A stretch of 64,000 bases of DNA, from assembly GCF_044597725.1 (NCBI RefSeq), contig NZ_CP139003.1, positions 3,100,001 to 3,164,000 on the forward strand. The letters are read 5' to 3'. The first letter of the stretch is position 1; each line of letters begins with the position of its first letter. This document shows, piece after piece, positions 8,510 to 16,867 of the stretch. The stretch comes from Bermanella sp044597725. GTDB taxonomy: Bacteria; Pseudomonadota; Gammaproteobacteria; Pseudomonadales; Oceanobacteraceae. Position numbers and translations under genes: made by a program. The notes beneath the pieces are model-generated. The model was given only the letters and a program-made list of their open reading frames with translations. It was not told the DNA's origin and did not search any database.

Positions 8510-9442
8510 ATGGAACAAAGAATAAGCCTCGATTTGGCCAACCACTATTATTATATATACCTGCCTTCCAACCAAGGCCAGGCGTTATTTCCGTCTGTTT
8601 TTGCCTACGACAAATGGCTCGCGCAGTTGAGCAAGCTACCCCATATTAAAATCCTTGGCTACACCCTATTCAGCGATAATGCGCATTTACTGGTACATTC
8701 AAGTGTTCCACCAAGCCAATGGTTAGAACCGTTTTTAATGGAATACAATAATTGGCATCAATATGTCGCAGACACTAGCGGCTATTTATTTGATGACGAA
8801 CAACAGTGGCATGCTCTTGTTCAACCTAAACATCTTCCACGTATGCTCAAATGGTTACATTACCTGCCTGTTACCCATAAACACTGTTCAGCGCCTCAGC
8901 AGTACATTTACAGCTCATTCCATGATTACATGGCAAAACGTCAAACTGGAGTCTTTGTTGATACGGTTCTTACAACTATTTCCCCCCATTTTGGGCAACG
9001 GGTGCGTCGCTATTTCGATTATATGACGGGAGATATGCAAGATATCATGCACATAAAGCGGCATGAATATTATCAAGCGTTTGCCTCACAAAGGTACATT
9101 ACTCAGGCGCTGTCGGCCTACCAATTGCCAATGAATAATGAATATAACGACGAACAGTGGCATCCGGTTTGGCAGCAATGTTTAGAATCATTAGCCGTAT
9201 TTCTAGAGCTTGACCATAATCACCTATTACGTCGGTCAAAACACCACAAATTTGTTGATGCGCATTTTATTCTGGCATGGGCTTTCGTCCATGCCTATAA
9301 AGGCCCTATTTATTACATCGCAAAACAACTCGGCTTAGATGAAGCGAGTATTCGTCTCAATTTAAAGAGCATTGAATTACACCATTCACCGCGTTTCTTA
9401 AATAAAGTGCTTGAGCATATAAAGTCGCCTCAGGTGGCCTAG
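8510..9442 (+). CDS. RAYT/Y1-transposase-like protein with DnaA-like C-terminus
   Basis: The first 145 residues of this 310-residue protein follow the plan of REP-associated tyrosine transposases (IS200/Y1 fold): a strand (YYYIYLP), a KILGYTLFSDNAHLLVH segment where active enzymes have the HUH motif NHxH, and a final YSSFHDYM block. Only one His of the HUH pair is kept (His59); the other position is Asn57. The C-terminal part (about 225-305) resembles a DnaA domain IV-type helix-turn-helix (FILAWAFVHAYKGPIYYIAKQLG). I start at the ATG at 8510 because the 19 residues of the longer reading look non-native. It is probably a domesticated, non-transposing DNA-binding protein; I infer this from motif comparison only. 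Confidence 0.7.
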   Translation: MEQRISLDLANHYYYIYLPSNQGQALFPSVFAYDKWLAQLSKLPHIKILGYTLFSDNAHLLVHSSVPPSQWLEPFLMEYNNWHQYVADTSGYLFDDEQQWHALVQPKHLPRMLKWLHYLPVTHKHCSAPQQYIYSSFHDYMAKRQTGVFVDTVLTTISPHFGQRVRRYFDYMTGDMQDIMHIKRHEYYQAFASQRYITQALSAYQLPMNNEYNDEQWHPVWQQCLESLAVFLELDHNHLLRRSKHHKFVDAHFILAWAFVHAYKGPIYYIAKQLGLDEASIRLNLKSIELHHSPRFLNKVLEHIKSPQVA

Positions 9443-9497
9443 GATCGCCGCACTAGATAAGGTATATTATTGACTTTATTTACTTGAGTTATTTCGT

Positions 9498-10385
9498 GTG
9501 TCCGATTCCCTAACCCCCATTCATATAGTAGGCACAGGTGCCATGGCATGCCTATGGGGAAGTTATTTTCCAGTATCACAACCGCTTATTTTTATTAATC
9601 GACATCAACAGAATGCTTCTTTTGAATACTCAGTTGCCCCCTCTAATCAACAAATTGAAGCGATAACTCGCTCAACAGAAAACCCCGGTAAAATAACCCA
9701 GCTCATTCTAGCCTGTAAGGCATTTGATGCGTTAAGCGCAGTAGAAATGCTTAAACCACACCTTCACCCAGAGGCTGATTTGGTTTTATTGCAGAACGGT
9801 ATGGGCAGCCAGCACGCCATAGCCGAGGTATTTAAGTCATATGCGGTTTATGGGTGCAGTTCAACTGAAGGTGCCTATAAAGCAGACAGTCAAACCCTAG
9901 TTCACGCCGGCAAAGGGGAAAATCATATTGGTCCATTAACTCAGGTGGCAAAAAATAAAGGGCCTATGCCTTGGCTTCCTTTGACTGTGTTTCAATGGCA
10001 TCAGAATATTGAACCCATACTTTGGCGCAAACTGTTAATAAATTGTGCAATTAATCCATTAACAGCTTTATATCAATGCCAAAATGGCGAATTACTTAAT
10101 AATCCATCCTATTACTCTCATTTACAAAGCACCTGCATGGAGCTTGATTTATTAGCAGACTATTTGCGATTAGAGCTAGATACCGCCCTGAATTTAGCCA
10201 CTCAAGTATGTAAAGTAACAGCCAATAATAGAAGCTCAATGCTGCAAGATTATGAAAGGTCACGTCGCACGGAGCTAGATTTTATTCTGGGATACGCCAT
10301 CAAACAGTGCCAACAATACAATATTTCCTGCTATGAACTTAAAGCACTATACAGTAAGTTAGTCCAACAAGGCTTAAAGACTTAG
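9498..10385 (+). CDS. 2-dehydropantoate 2-reductase-like protein (PanE/ApbA)
   Basis: NADPH-dependent ketopantoate reductase-like enzyme. In pantothenate synthesis PanE reduces 2-dehydropantoate to pantoate. The 295-residue protein begins (GTG start) with an N-terminal Rossmann motif VGTGAMACLWG (11-21), has the LQNGMGSQ segment near residue 100, and the ApbA C-terminal helical domain with the WRKLLINCAINPLTALY signature around 178-194. No other pan gene is present, and generic ketopantoate reductase paralogues are common, so I leave the symbol open. The sensor kinase starts 43 nt downstream. Confidence 0.85.
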   Translation: MSDSLTPIHIVGTGAMACLWGSYFPVSQPLIFINRHQQNASFEYSVAPSNQQIEAITRSTENPGKITQLILACKAFDALSAVEMLKPHLHPEADLVLLQNGMGSQHAIAEVFKSYAVYGCSSTEGAYKADSQTLVHAGKGENHIGPLTQVAKNKGPMPWLPLTVFQWHQNIEPILWRKLLINCAINPLTALYQCQNGELLNNPSYYSHLQSTCMELDLLADYLRLELDTALNLATQVCKVTANNRSSMLQDYERSRRTELDFILGYAIKQCQQYNISCYELKALYSKLVQQGLKT

Positions 10386-10428
10386 ACACCCTATTACTCT
10401 GTAGTGTACTCTTTAAATTCTTTAATTA

Positions 10429-12384
10429 ATGTACGTGAACATGCGCCAATTTTTTCGCCAAATAAGTGTTCGACAAAAAGCGTTAGCCCTGCTGGCCATA
10501 GCCATGCTGAGCATCTCGGCAATGAACGTCGCCAGTAACTTTTGGCTGGCTACGCAAAACCCCATGCATCAGTATCTATCTGGGCTTACTCCTCTGCTGT
10601 ATCAGTCGAAAAGTCAAACTATGTCGGAACAAGACTGGTTAACGTACCTCAATGAAAAGCAAGACTATTTCGAGATACACGATGTAGCCATTTACAATCA
10701 CTTGGGGAGCCAAAAAAGCGCCTCCAATGAAACCTTCCCCACACATTTAAGTGATATTTCACCTCAAAATCTAGGAGATAATCGAGTTTTATTACCAGGC
10801 TTAGGCTTTAGTTTATTACTGGAATACGAAGCCAATATTAGTAAAATATTTTTACTCGAAATTATTCTCATTAGTCTTATATTGCTAGTGGGTGGTTTCG
10901 TGATGATTTATATTATTTTGTACTTTATTAACCGCTTAATAACTCGGCCTATACTATCTTTAACCGCCACAACAAACGAAATTGCATTAGAGCAAAACTA
11001 TGCATTACGAGCAAAGCAGTTCTACCCAGATGAAGTGGGTAACTTAGCAGAGAATTTTAATTTCATGCTGAATCGAATCGAACAAGATGACTATATGTTA
11101 CGCAAAGAAAAAGATAAAGCGGAACAGTCTCGATTACGAGCTATTGAGCTTTCAAAAAAAATGCACGAAACAAACGAGCGTTTAGCATTTGAAGTTAAAG
11201 TACGAGCCCGAGTTGAGCATAAACTAACTGACTTCCAGCACTATCTAAATAATATTATAGACTCCATGCCCAGTGCCATTATTGCCATTGATCACGATTT
11301 ACATGTTTCACAATGGAATAAAGGCGCAACCGATCTAACCGAGATAAAGCGTGATATTGCCATCTATCAACCTTTAGAAGAATCCTGTGGTTTTTTATTT
11401 CCTTATTTAGAAAAGATAACCGAATCACTAGAACAACAAATTGTAAATAAAATAGAGCGTGTACCTTATTTGCATGAAGGTGAAGAAGAACGATTCATTG
11501 ATATAACCATTTACCCACTACTAGATACCACACGATCAGGTGCGGTTATACGTATTGATGATATAACTCAACGGGCCCAGATGGAAAACATGATGGTGCA
11601 GTCGGAAAAGATGATGTCTTTAGGGGGGCTAGCTGCAGGCATGGCCCATGAAATAAATAATCCTTTAGGTGCCATTGTTCAAACCGTACAAAATATAAAG
11701 CGTCGACTCAATCCAGCGGTCCAGCGCAACCAAGATATTGCCGAAGAACTGAATATTCCTCTGGAAGCCATCGTCGCTTACCTAGAACACCGCGATATAT
11801 TTAAGTTTCTAGATAATATTTATTCTGCGGGCGAGCGCGCTGCTACCATCGTCAGCAACATGCTGCAATTTAGCCGACAAAGTCCTAAAAACTTACAAAG
11901 CCAAGACTTACACAGCATTATTCATCGCGCCATCAATATTGCTCGAAATGAGTATAATTTAAGCCATGGCTACGATTTTAAATCGATACAACTTAAACAA
12001 GAGTTTGATCACACCATACCCGAAGTGCCTTGTATTTCATCTGAGATTGAGCAAGTTGTTCTTAACTTACTAAAAAATGCGGCACAAGCACTGCAGGAAT
12101 ATCGTCGCCAACAAACAGGTGACTGGATACCAAGCATTACGGTTTCAACCAGTCAAAATGATGATTGTGTATCACTCAATATCGAAGATAACGGTCCAGG
12201 TATGGACGAAGAAACATGCAAACACATATTTGAACCTTTCTTTACCACTAAAGAAGTGGGCTTAGGCACAGGTCTTGGTCTATCCGTTTCTTTCTTTATT
12301 ATTACCAACCACCATCAAGGACAGATGCTGGTTAACAGCGGCATTGGTAAAGGTACACGATTCACTATACAGTTACCGGTCTAG
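10429..12384 (+). CDS. Orphan sensor histidine kinase (HAMP-PAS-HisKA)
   Basis: Membrane-bound sensor kinase of 651 residues, with possible start ATGs at 10429 and 10441. It shows TM1 (about 18-38), a short periplasmic domain (about 40-140), TM2 (about 145-168), HAMP (about 168-222), a coiled linker, a PAS domain (about 275-385), an H-box GMAHEINNPLG, and an HATPase domain with N-, G1- and G2-type motifs (LLKNAAQAL, DNGPGM, GTGLGLS). Between the H-box and the second dimerisation helix there is an extra 30-40 residue stretch. No response regulator is adjacent, so its partner is elsewhere. It ends about 40 nt before the cobalamin riboswitch. Confidence 0.92.
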   Translation: MYVNMRQFFRQISVRQKALALLAIAMLSISAMNVASNFWLATQNPMHQYLSGLTPLLYQSKSQTMSEQDWLTYLNEKQDYFEIHDVAIYNHLGSQKSASNETFPTHLSDISPQNLGDNRVLLPGLGFSLLLEYEANISKIFLLEIILISLILLVGGFVMIYIILYFINRLITRPILSLTATTNEIALEQNYALRAKQFYPDEVGNLAENFNFMLNRIEQDDYMLRKEKDKAEQSRLRAIELSKKMHETNERLAFEVKVRARVEHKLTDFQHYLNNIIDSMPSAIIAIDHDLHVSQWNKGATDLTEIKRDIAIYQPLEESCGFLFPYLEKITESLEQQIVNKIERVPYLHEGEEERFIDITIYPLLDTTRSGAVIRIDDITQRAQMENMMVQSEKMMSLGGLAAGMAHEINNPLGAIVQTVQNIKRRLNPAVQRNQDIAEELNIPLEAIVAYLEHRDIFKFLDNIYSAGERAATIVSNMLQFSRQSPKNLQSQDLHSIIHRAINIARNEYNLSHGYDFKSIQLKQEFDHTIPEVPCISSEIEQVVLNLLKNAAQALQEYRRQQTGDWIPSITVSTSQNDDCVSLNIEDNGPGMDEETCKHIFEPFFTTKEVGLGTGLGLSVSFFIITNHHQGQMLVNSGIGKGTRFTIQLPV

Positions 12385-12426
12385 TCGTTATCTTGACCAA
12401 ATACCCCATATCTCGTATTATCCGCG

Positions 12427-12630
12427 CCAGTTTTAGGTGCTTTCACTGTCTTCTTAGGTGATAGTTAAACGGGAAACTGGTGACGAAACACAAGATGTCT
12501 TCCACTCCAGTGCTGCCCCCGCAACGGTAAGCAACGTTAAATATTAACCACATAGCCACTGAACATTATTGTTTGGGAAGGTGTTAATAAGAGCTATAGC
12601 TCGCGTTGTAAGCCCGGATACCGGCCTAAT
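12427..12630 (+). ncRNA. Cobalamin (B12) riboswitch
   Basis: The leader of the btuB-like gene holds the conserved blocks of the cobalamin riboswitch in order: TTTTAGGTGCTTT (12431 on), GGGAAACTGGTG (12471 on), the core CCAGTGCTGCCCCCGCAACGG (about 12507-12527), a CCACTG-like element, GGGAAGG, and the B12 box AGCCCGGATACCGGCC (12611-12626). Bound adenosyl- or another cobalamin would be expected to shut off the receptor downstream. Confidence 0.96.
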
Positions 12631-12712
12631 CAATATTCAACTCTGGTTGCGGTGGGCGGCTAAGTGACAGCACAGTATTATTCTCTATTTTCTCCTGGCT
12701 GCTACTTTACGC

Positions 12713-12730
12713 CTAACCTAGGTAGGTTAG
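12713..12730 (+). promoter_or_regulatory. Hairpin masking the ribosome-binding site of the btuB-like gene
   Basis: CTAACCT (12713-12719), AGGT loop, AGGTTAG (12724-12730): a perfect 7-bp stem that ends one base before the GTG start at 12732 and contains the only good Shine-Dalgarno-like sequence (AGGTAGG). It is the probable expression platform through which the riboswitch controls translation. Confidence 0.65.
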
Positions 12731-12731
12731 T

Positions 12732-14687
12732 GTGCATCACTTTTTTTCATTCATTCCATGTATATTGAGACCGTTTATTTTGGCCTCTATATGTATTGCG
12801 CCATCCGCGGTTGCCCTAGCACAAACCCAGCTTGATGTTGTTAAAATTTCGGGGGCTAATCAAGATATAGATCAACCAGGCTTGCAAACCATTGATCTAT
12901 CAAGTGATCAACGCTTTGCTCGAGTTTCCGATGCACTGAAATCGGTTAATGGGTTACAAATATTAGATTCAGGTGTTCCCGGTGACCCCGTGCTTGTGAG
13001 TATCCAAGGCGCTTCTAGTCAGCAAACACATTTACTCATTAACGGCGTTAGCGCTAATTCCGCACAATGGGGCAACTATAACCTTAACGAACTGCCTATT
13101 CGCTTAATTGAACGCATTGAAATTTATACCAGTGGTAACGCGAATAACATAAATTATGGCATTGGTGGCACCATCAATATTATTACAAAAGATCAAGCGC
13201 CCTCTTCTATATTACTAGGGGTGGGAAACTTTGGGGCCCAACGATACGGTGTTGACCATACCATCAATCAACAGAATCGTATTTCATTTAATTATGAATA
13301 TCTTGAGAATGACTACCGACTTCCCATAGCCAGCCCCTCTAGTGATCCTCAAAACCAATTTAAACGTGAAGCGTTAAATAATGCCGACTTTGAACGCTAT
13401 AGTGCGCAATATAATCATACTGGCGATAAAATAAACTTAGAGCTGGTAGCAAGCAGCGAACAAAAATCGATTCCTGACTACTTTAGAAACTCACCAAGCA
13501 ACCAATCTAAACTTAGTTCAGATGCAGTACGTATATTACTAGGCCATCAATCGGATTCACTGCTTTCGATAGATAATACAAGTAATAAATGGCATGCATC
13601 TCTCAAACAACAACGTGAAAACTTTAAAGACTTAATTGGTAACATAGGCTTGAGTCGTAATGATGATGTCTATACACAACAAACTATTGAAGCAGCTTGG
13701 CAGCCATCTATTAATACCAACCAGTGGACAGGTTTCTTTAATATTACGGCACAGCATGAAGGTTTTAGTAGTAAGCATCGTTTAGACGATGATAGTTATA
13801 CATGTGAAACACCACAGGGAAACTGTGATCAATCGTCAACACAATTAAAGCTATATAATAGCCTCTCTTCTTCTTGGTACAGCCAAGATCAAAGTAATTC
13901 GATTACCGCTCAGGGAACACATATTTATATTGATCAAAAAAATAAAGCTCGAAACGGAAGTAACCAAGAAAATGATAGTATGTCTTTTTTTCAAGGTGCA
14001 TTGATAGCCAATCATAATCGCGACCATATTCAATTTAATCTAAGCCTCGAACGGAATGTACGTATCCCTGCGCTATTTGAACGCTTTGGCGATAGAGGAT
14101 TATTACTGGGTAGTGAAGATCTTCAGCCAGAAGTAAGCAACGCAATTACATTTGAAACACCCTACCAATATAGACAGTTTTCCGCTGGAATGACCCTATT
14201 CTACCGTGATATTCAAGATGCAATCATCGCGGTCTATGACAGCCGGGGTATTGGTCGTTACGAAAATACCAGTGAAGCCTACATGTATGGCTTAGAGTGG
14301 AAACTGCGCTTTGATCATAATCACTTTTATTATCAGATTTCGGGCAGTGAATATGAAAGCGAAACAACAAGCCAACAAGTTAAATCCTTTAATCAAAAGC
14401 AATTAGCAGGCATTTATCATCACCAAATCAATTCAACCATAGGGTTCAACGCACAAAACTGGACAGGCAATTTAGAGCTTCAATATGGTGACAATCTATT
14501 TCTTGACAGAAGTAATATCGCGAAAGGCGATACTAGAAAAGTAGTCAATGCCTACATAGAACATAAATGGAAGCAACTTGTGATATCTGCTTCCATTCAA
14601 AACCTTTTAGATAATCAATTTCGTGATTATACCAATAGACCTGTGATTAATCGCCAGTGGTTTCTAAACACCACCTATAAATTTTAA
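12732..14687 (+). CDS. btuB: TonB-dependent outer-membrane receptor, BtuB-like (vitamin B12)
   Basis: Outer-membrane transporter that takes up cobalamin or related corrinoids using TonB energy. The 651-residue protein has a signal peptide (about 1-30, cleavage after VALA), a possible TonB box in LDVVKISG, a plug domain (about 45-150, with the LINGVS and GGTINIITK motifs) and a 22-strand-type beta-barrel ending in a C-terminal Phe. Its substrate is inferred from the cobalamin riboswitch immediately upstream, which is strong evidence. The start is GTG, chosen because it gives a complete signal peptide. A lipoprotein gene follows 18 nt later and is probably in the same transcript. Confidence 0.9.
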   Translation: MHHFFSFIPCILRPFILASICIAPSAVALAQTQLDVVKISGANQDIDQPGLQTIDLSSDQRFARVSDALKSVNGLQILDSGVPGDPVLVSIQGASSQQTHLLINGVSANSAQWGNYNLNELPIRLIERIEIYTSGNANNINYGIGGTINIITKDQAPSSILLGVGNFGAQRYGVDHTINQQNRISFNYEYLENDYRLPIASPSSDPQNQFKREALNNADFERYSAQYNHTGDKINLELVASSEQKSIPDYFRNSPSNQSKLSSDAVRILLGHQSDSLLSIDNTSNKWHASLKQQRENFKDLIGNIGLSRNDDVYTQQTIEAAWQPSINTNQWTGFFNITAQHEGFSSKHRLDDDSYTCETPQGNCDQSSTQLKLYNSLSSSWYSQDQSNSITAQGTHIYIDQKNKARNGSNQENDSMSFFQGALIANHNRDHIQFNLSLERNVRIPALFERFGDRGLLLGSEDLQPEVSNAITFETPYQYRQFSAGMTLFYRDIQDAIIAVYDSRGIGRYENTSEAYMYGLEWKLRFDHNHFYYQISGSEYESETTSQQVKSFNQKQLAGIYHHQINSTIGFNAQNWTGNLELQYGDNLFLDRSNIAKGDTRKVVNAYIEHKWKQLVISASIQNLLDNQFRDYTNRPVINRQWFLNTTYKF

Positions 14688-14705
14688 ATAGACCGAGGAA
14701 ATACA

Positions 14706-15911
14706 ATGAAAAAGATAAGTTTAATTCTTAGCAGTTTATTGCTGCTGAGTGCGTGTGGCAGTGATAGCTCTACTCCTCACCCAGCATCAGACCTTAAAGT
14801 TTCAGATATTGCTACATCACCGAGTAATGATCTATGGATCGCTGTTAACAATCCAGAAAATCCTAGAGTAGCGATCATCGATCCTGCTGACAACTCTATA
14901 AAAAGTGACGAGATTAAATTAGACCTACCACCCAATGAAATAGGATTCTTCAAAAACAATATCAACGAAGATATCTATGCAATCCAACAGATTGCTTCTG
15001 ACTATGGCAGCAGCCAAATAACTATAGGTAACCCAGCGACACTGACAAAAATTATATCGAACGCGCTATCAAGTTCAAAATCTGATTTTATTATTGATTC
15101 GTACAAACAGAGTCTTTACCAAATAGGGAGATTTGAACTAGATTCAATTGAGAAGCTTAAAGTAGACGATAGTTCACTGGAATCAGAATGGAATTATTCA
15201 GCGAATAACTCTGGCGAAGAAAACTCTGCCAATACATACGGCATCGTACATCGTAACGACAGGCATGCTTATTTAATTCGTTATAATCGCGATACACTTG
15301 ATGAAATCGATGTTGAAGCCGAAAATGGTAACAATTTCTTTACAGGCATTAGCATTGATCTTTCTGCTTATACGGTAGAGGGTGCAAGCTCTCCAAACCC
15401 TGTAGATGCAGTTGTTTTAAACAACACACTCTACATATTAATGCAGCGTCAAAATCAGAGCTTTACGGCACAAACTGCATATCTAGCCGTATTTGATATT
15501 TCTGACCCACTATCACCTGTAGAAGAGGATACAAACTCAAGTCAAAATGGCTTAAAGGGTATCCCTTTAAATAATAAGAATCCATCTGCGCTAGATGTTT
15601 TAGGAAATCAGATTTTTGTCGCTAACCGCGGTGATTTCAGTACTAATCAAGGTGGTTTAGATGTTGTTAATACTACTAATGGCAGTGTCACAACAATTAT
15701 TGATGGAAATACATTTCCTGATTTAAACACGACAAACAGCGAGTCAGGCAATGCTCAACTATACCATATTACCGATGTTAGTATCGTGGATCAAAATACC
15801 GCTTATGCCATACTCAACATTGAAGAAGGTTACGATACACTCCGATCTGAGATAGTTCGATTTAACCCTACTACTTTAAACGTTGAAAGCTTAGTGGACT
15901 TAAGCAAATAG
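14706..15911 (+). CDS. Large lipoprotein, probably beta-propeller, linked to btuB
   Basis: No named family recognised. The 401-residue product has a lipoprotein signal with lipobox LLSAC (Cys17); Asp at +2 of the mature protein is absent (Gly18, Ser19), so it should go to the outer membrane. The rest is Ser/Asn/Asp-rich and all-beta in character, with repeating blocks such as LWIAVNNP, LYILMQRQN, IFVANRG and GGLDVVNTTNG that resemble the strands of a seven-bladed propeller. It follows the BtuB-like receptor by 18 nt, behind the same riboswitch, so a role in corrinoid capture is likely. The closest functional parallel I know is BtuG of Bacteroides, but I infer this from architecture and context, not from homology. 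Confidence 0.75.
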   Translation: MKKISLILSSLLLLSACGSDSSTPHPASDLKVSDIATSPSNDLWIAVNNPENPRVAIIDPADNSIKSDEIKLDLPPNEIGFFKNNINEDIYAIQQIASDYGSSQITIGNPATLTKIISNALSSSKSDFIIDSYKQSLYQIGRFELDSIEKLKVDDSSLESEWNYSANNSGEENSANTYGIVHRNDRHAYLIRYNRDTLDEIDVEAENGNNFFTGISIDLSAYTVEGASSPNPVDAVVLNNTLYILMQRQNQSFTAQTAYLAVFDISDPLSPVEEDTNSSQNGLKGIPLNNKNPSALDVLGNQIFVANRGDFSTNQGGLDVVNTTNGSVTTIIDGNTFPDLNTTNSESGNAQLYHITDVSIVDQNTAYAILNIEEGYDTLRSEIVRFNPTTLNVESLVDLSK

Positions 15912-15928
15912 TTTAGTAAAGACGATCT

Positions 15929-15967
15929 TTAGCACCTATCTTTATTTTAAGCTAGGTGCTGTTTATA
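15929..15967. terminator. Terminator-like hairpin between convergent genes
   Basis: AGCACCTA (15931-15938) and TAGGTGCT (15953-15960) form a perfect 8-bp stem between the convergent lipoprotein and fghA genes. A T-rich tail (GTTTATATTT) follows on the plus strand. Confidence 0.6.
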
Positions 15968-15968
15968 T

Positions 15969-16811
15969 TTAAAAGTGCTTAGAATGAAACCTAAGATGCT
16001 CTGCAATAAACGTACTAATAAAAAAATAACTGTGGTCGTAACCCGCTTGCATACGTAAGGTTAGCGGATAGTTACTTTTTTTAGCCGCATTAATGAGTGC
16101 CTGAGGTTTGAGCTGTTCATCGAGAAAATTATCCGCGTCACCCTGATCAACCAAAGCCGGTAATTGTTTACCTTCGCTTTTCTTTATTAATTCACTACTA
16201 TCATATTGTAACCACTCCTGCTGATCATCACCCAAGTAACCACTAAAGGCTTTTTGCCCCCAAGGGCAGTTTATCGGGTTTGCAATAGGGCTAAATGCCG
16301 ACACGGATGAATAGCACTCACTGTTTTTTAAGGCAATGGTCAGTGCACCGTGCCCTCCCATAGAATGTCCACTGATGGCACGTTGCTTGGTAACCGGGAA
16401 GTTGGCTTCAATTAATTTGGGCAATTCATGAACCACATAATCATACATTTGATAGTGTGCATTAAATGGCGCCTGTGTGGCATTAACATAAAAACCTGCA
16501 CCTAAACCAAAGTCATAACTGCCATCTTTATCATCGGCCACATCATCTCCACGGGGACTTGTATCAGGAGCCACTATTGCAATCCCCAATCTTGCTGCTT
16601 CAGAAAATGCACCTGCTTTTTGCATAAAGTTTTCATCGGTACAAGTTAAACCCGATAACCAATACAGCACCGGTACTTTTTTACCCTTTGCGGTTTGCGG
16701 TGGTAAATAAATAGCAAAGCGCATAGTGCAGTTGTTACTTGAAGACAAATGACTGTATTGCTTATGCCAACCATCAAACGCCTTGGCGCTGCTTACTATT
16801 TCTAAGCTCAT
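15969..16811 (-). CDS. fghA: S-formylglutathione hydrolase
   Basis: Hydrolyses S-formylglutathione to formate and glutathione, the second step of glutathione-dependent formaldehyde detoxification. The 280-residue alpha/beta hydrolase has the esterase-D signature, with nucleophile Ser150 in SGHSMGGHG, an Asp in DQGDADNF (225-227) and His260 in GYDHSYFF. The oxyanion region LSGLTCTDENFMQKAG (52-67) is also typical. It lies 56 nt downstream of the formaldehyde dehydrogenase gene on the same strand, which confirms the pathway. Also called frmB in some genomes. Confidence 0.96.
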   Translation of the reverse strand: MSLEIVSSAKAFDGWHKQYSHLSSSNNCTMRFAIYLPPQTAKGKKVPVLYWLSGLTCTDENFMQKAGAFSEAARLGIAIVAPDTSPRGDDVADDKDGSYDFGLGAGFYVNATQAPFNAHYQMYDYVVHELPKLIEANFPVTKQRAISGHSMGGHGALTIALKNSECYSSVSAFSPIANPINCPWGQKAFSGYLGDDQQEWLQYDSSELIKKSEGKQLPALVDQGDADNFLDEQLKPQALINAAKKSNYPLTLRMQAGYDHSYFFISTFIAEHLRFHSKHF

Positions 16812-16867
16812 TTAATTCTCCATTAAGATATGGTTACGCCCAATGCATGGCACCGGGCGAATATACG

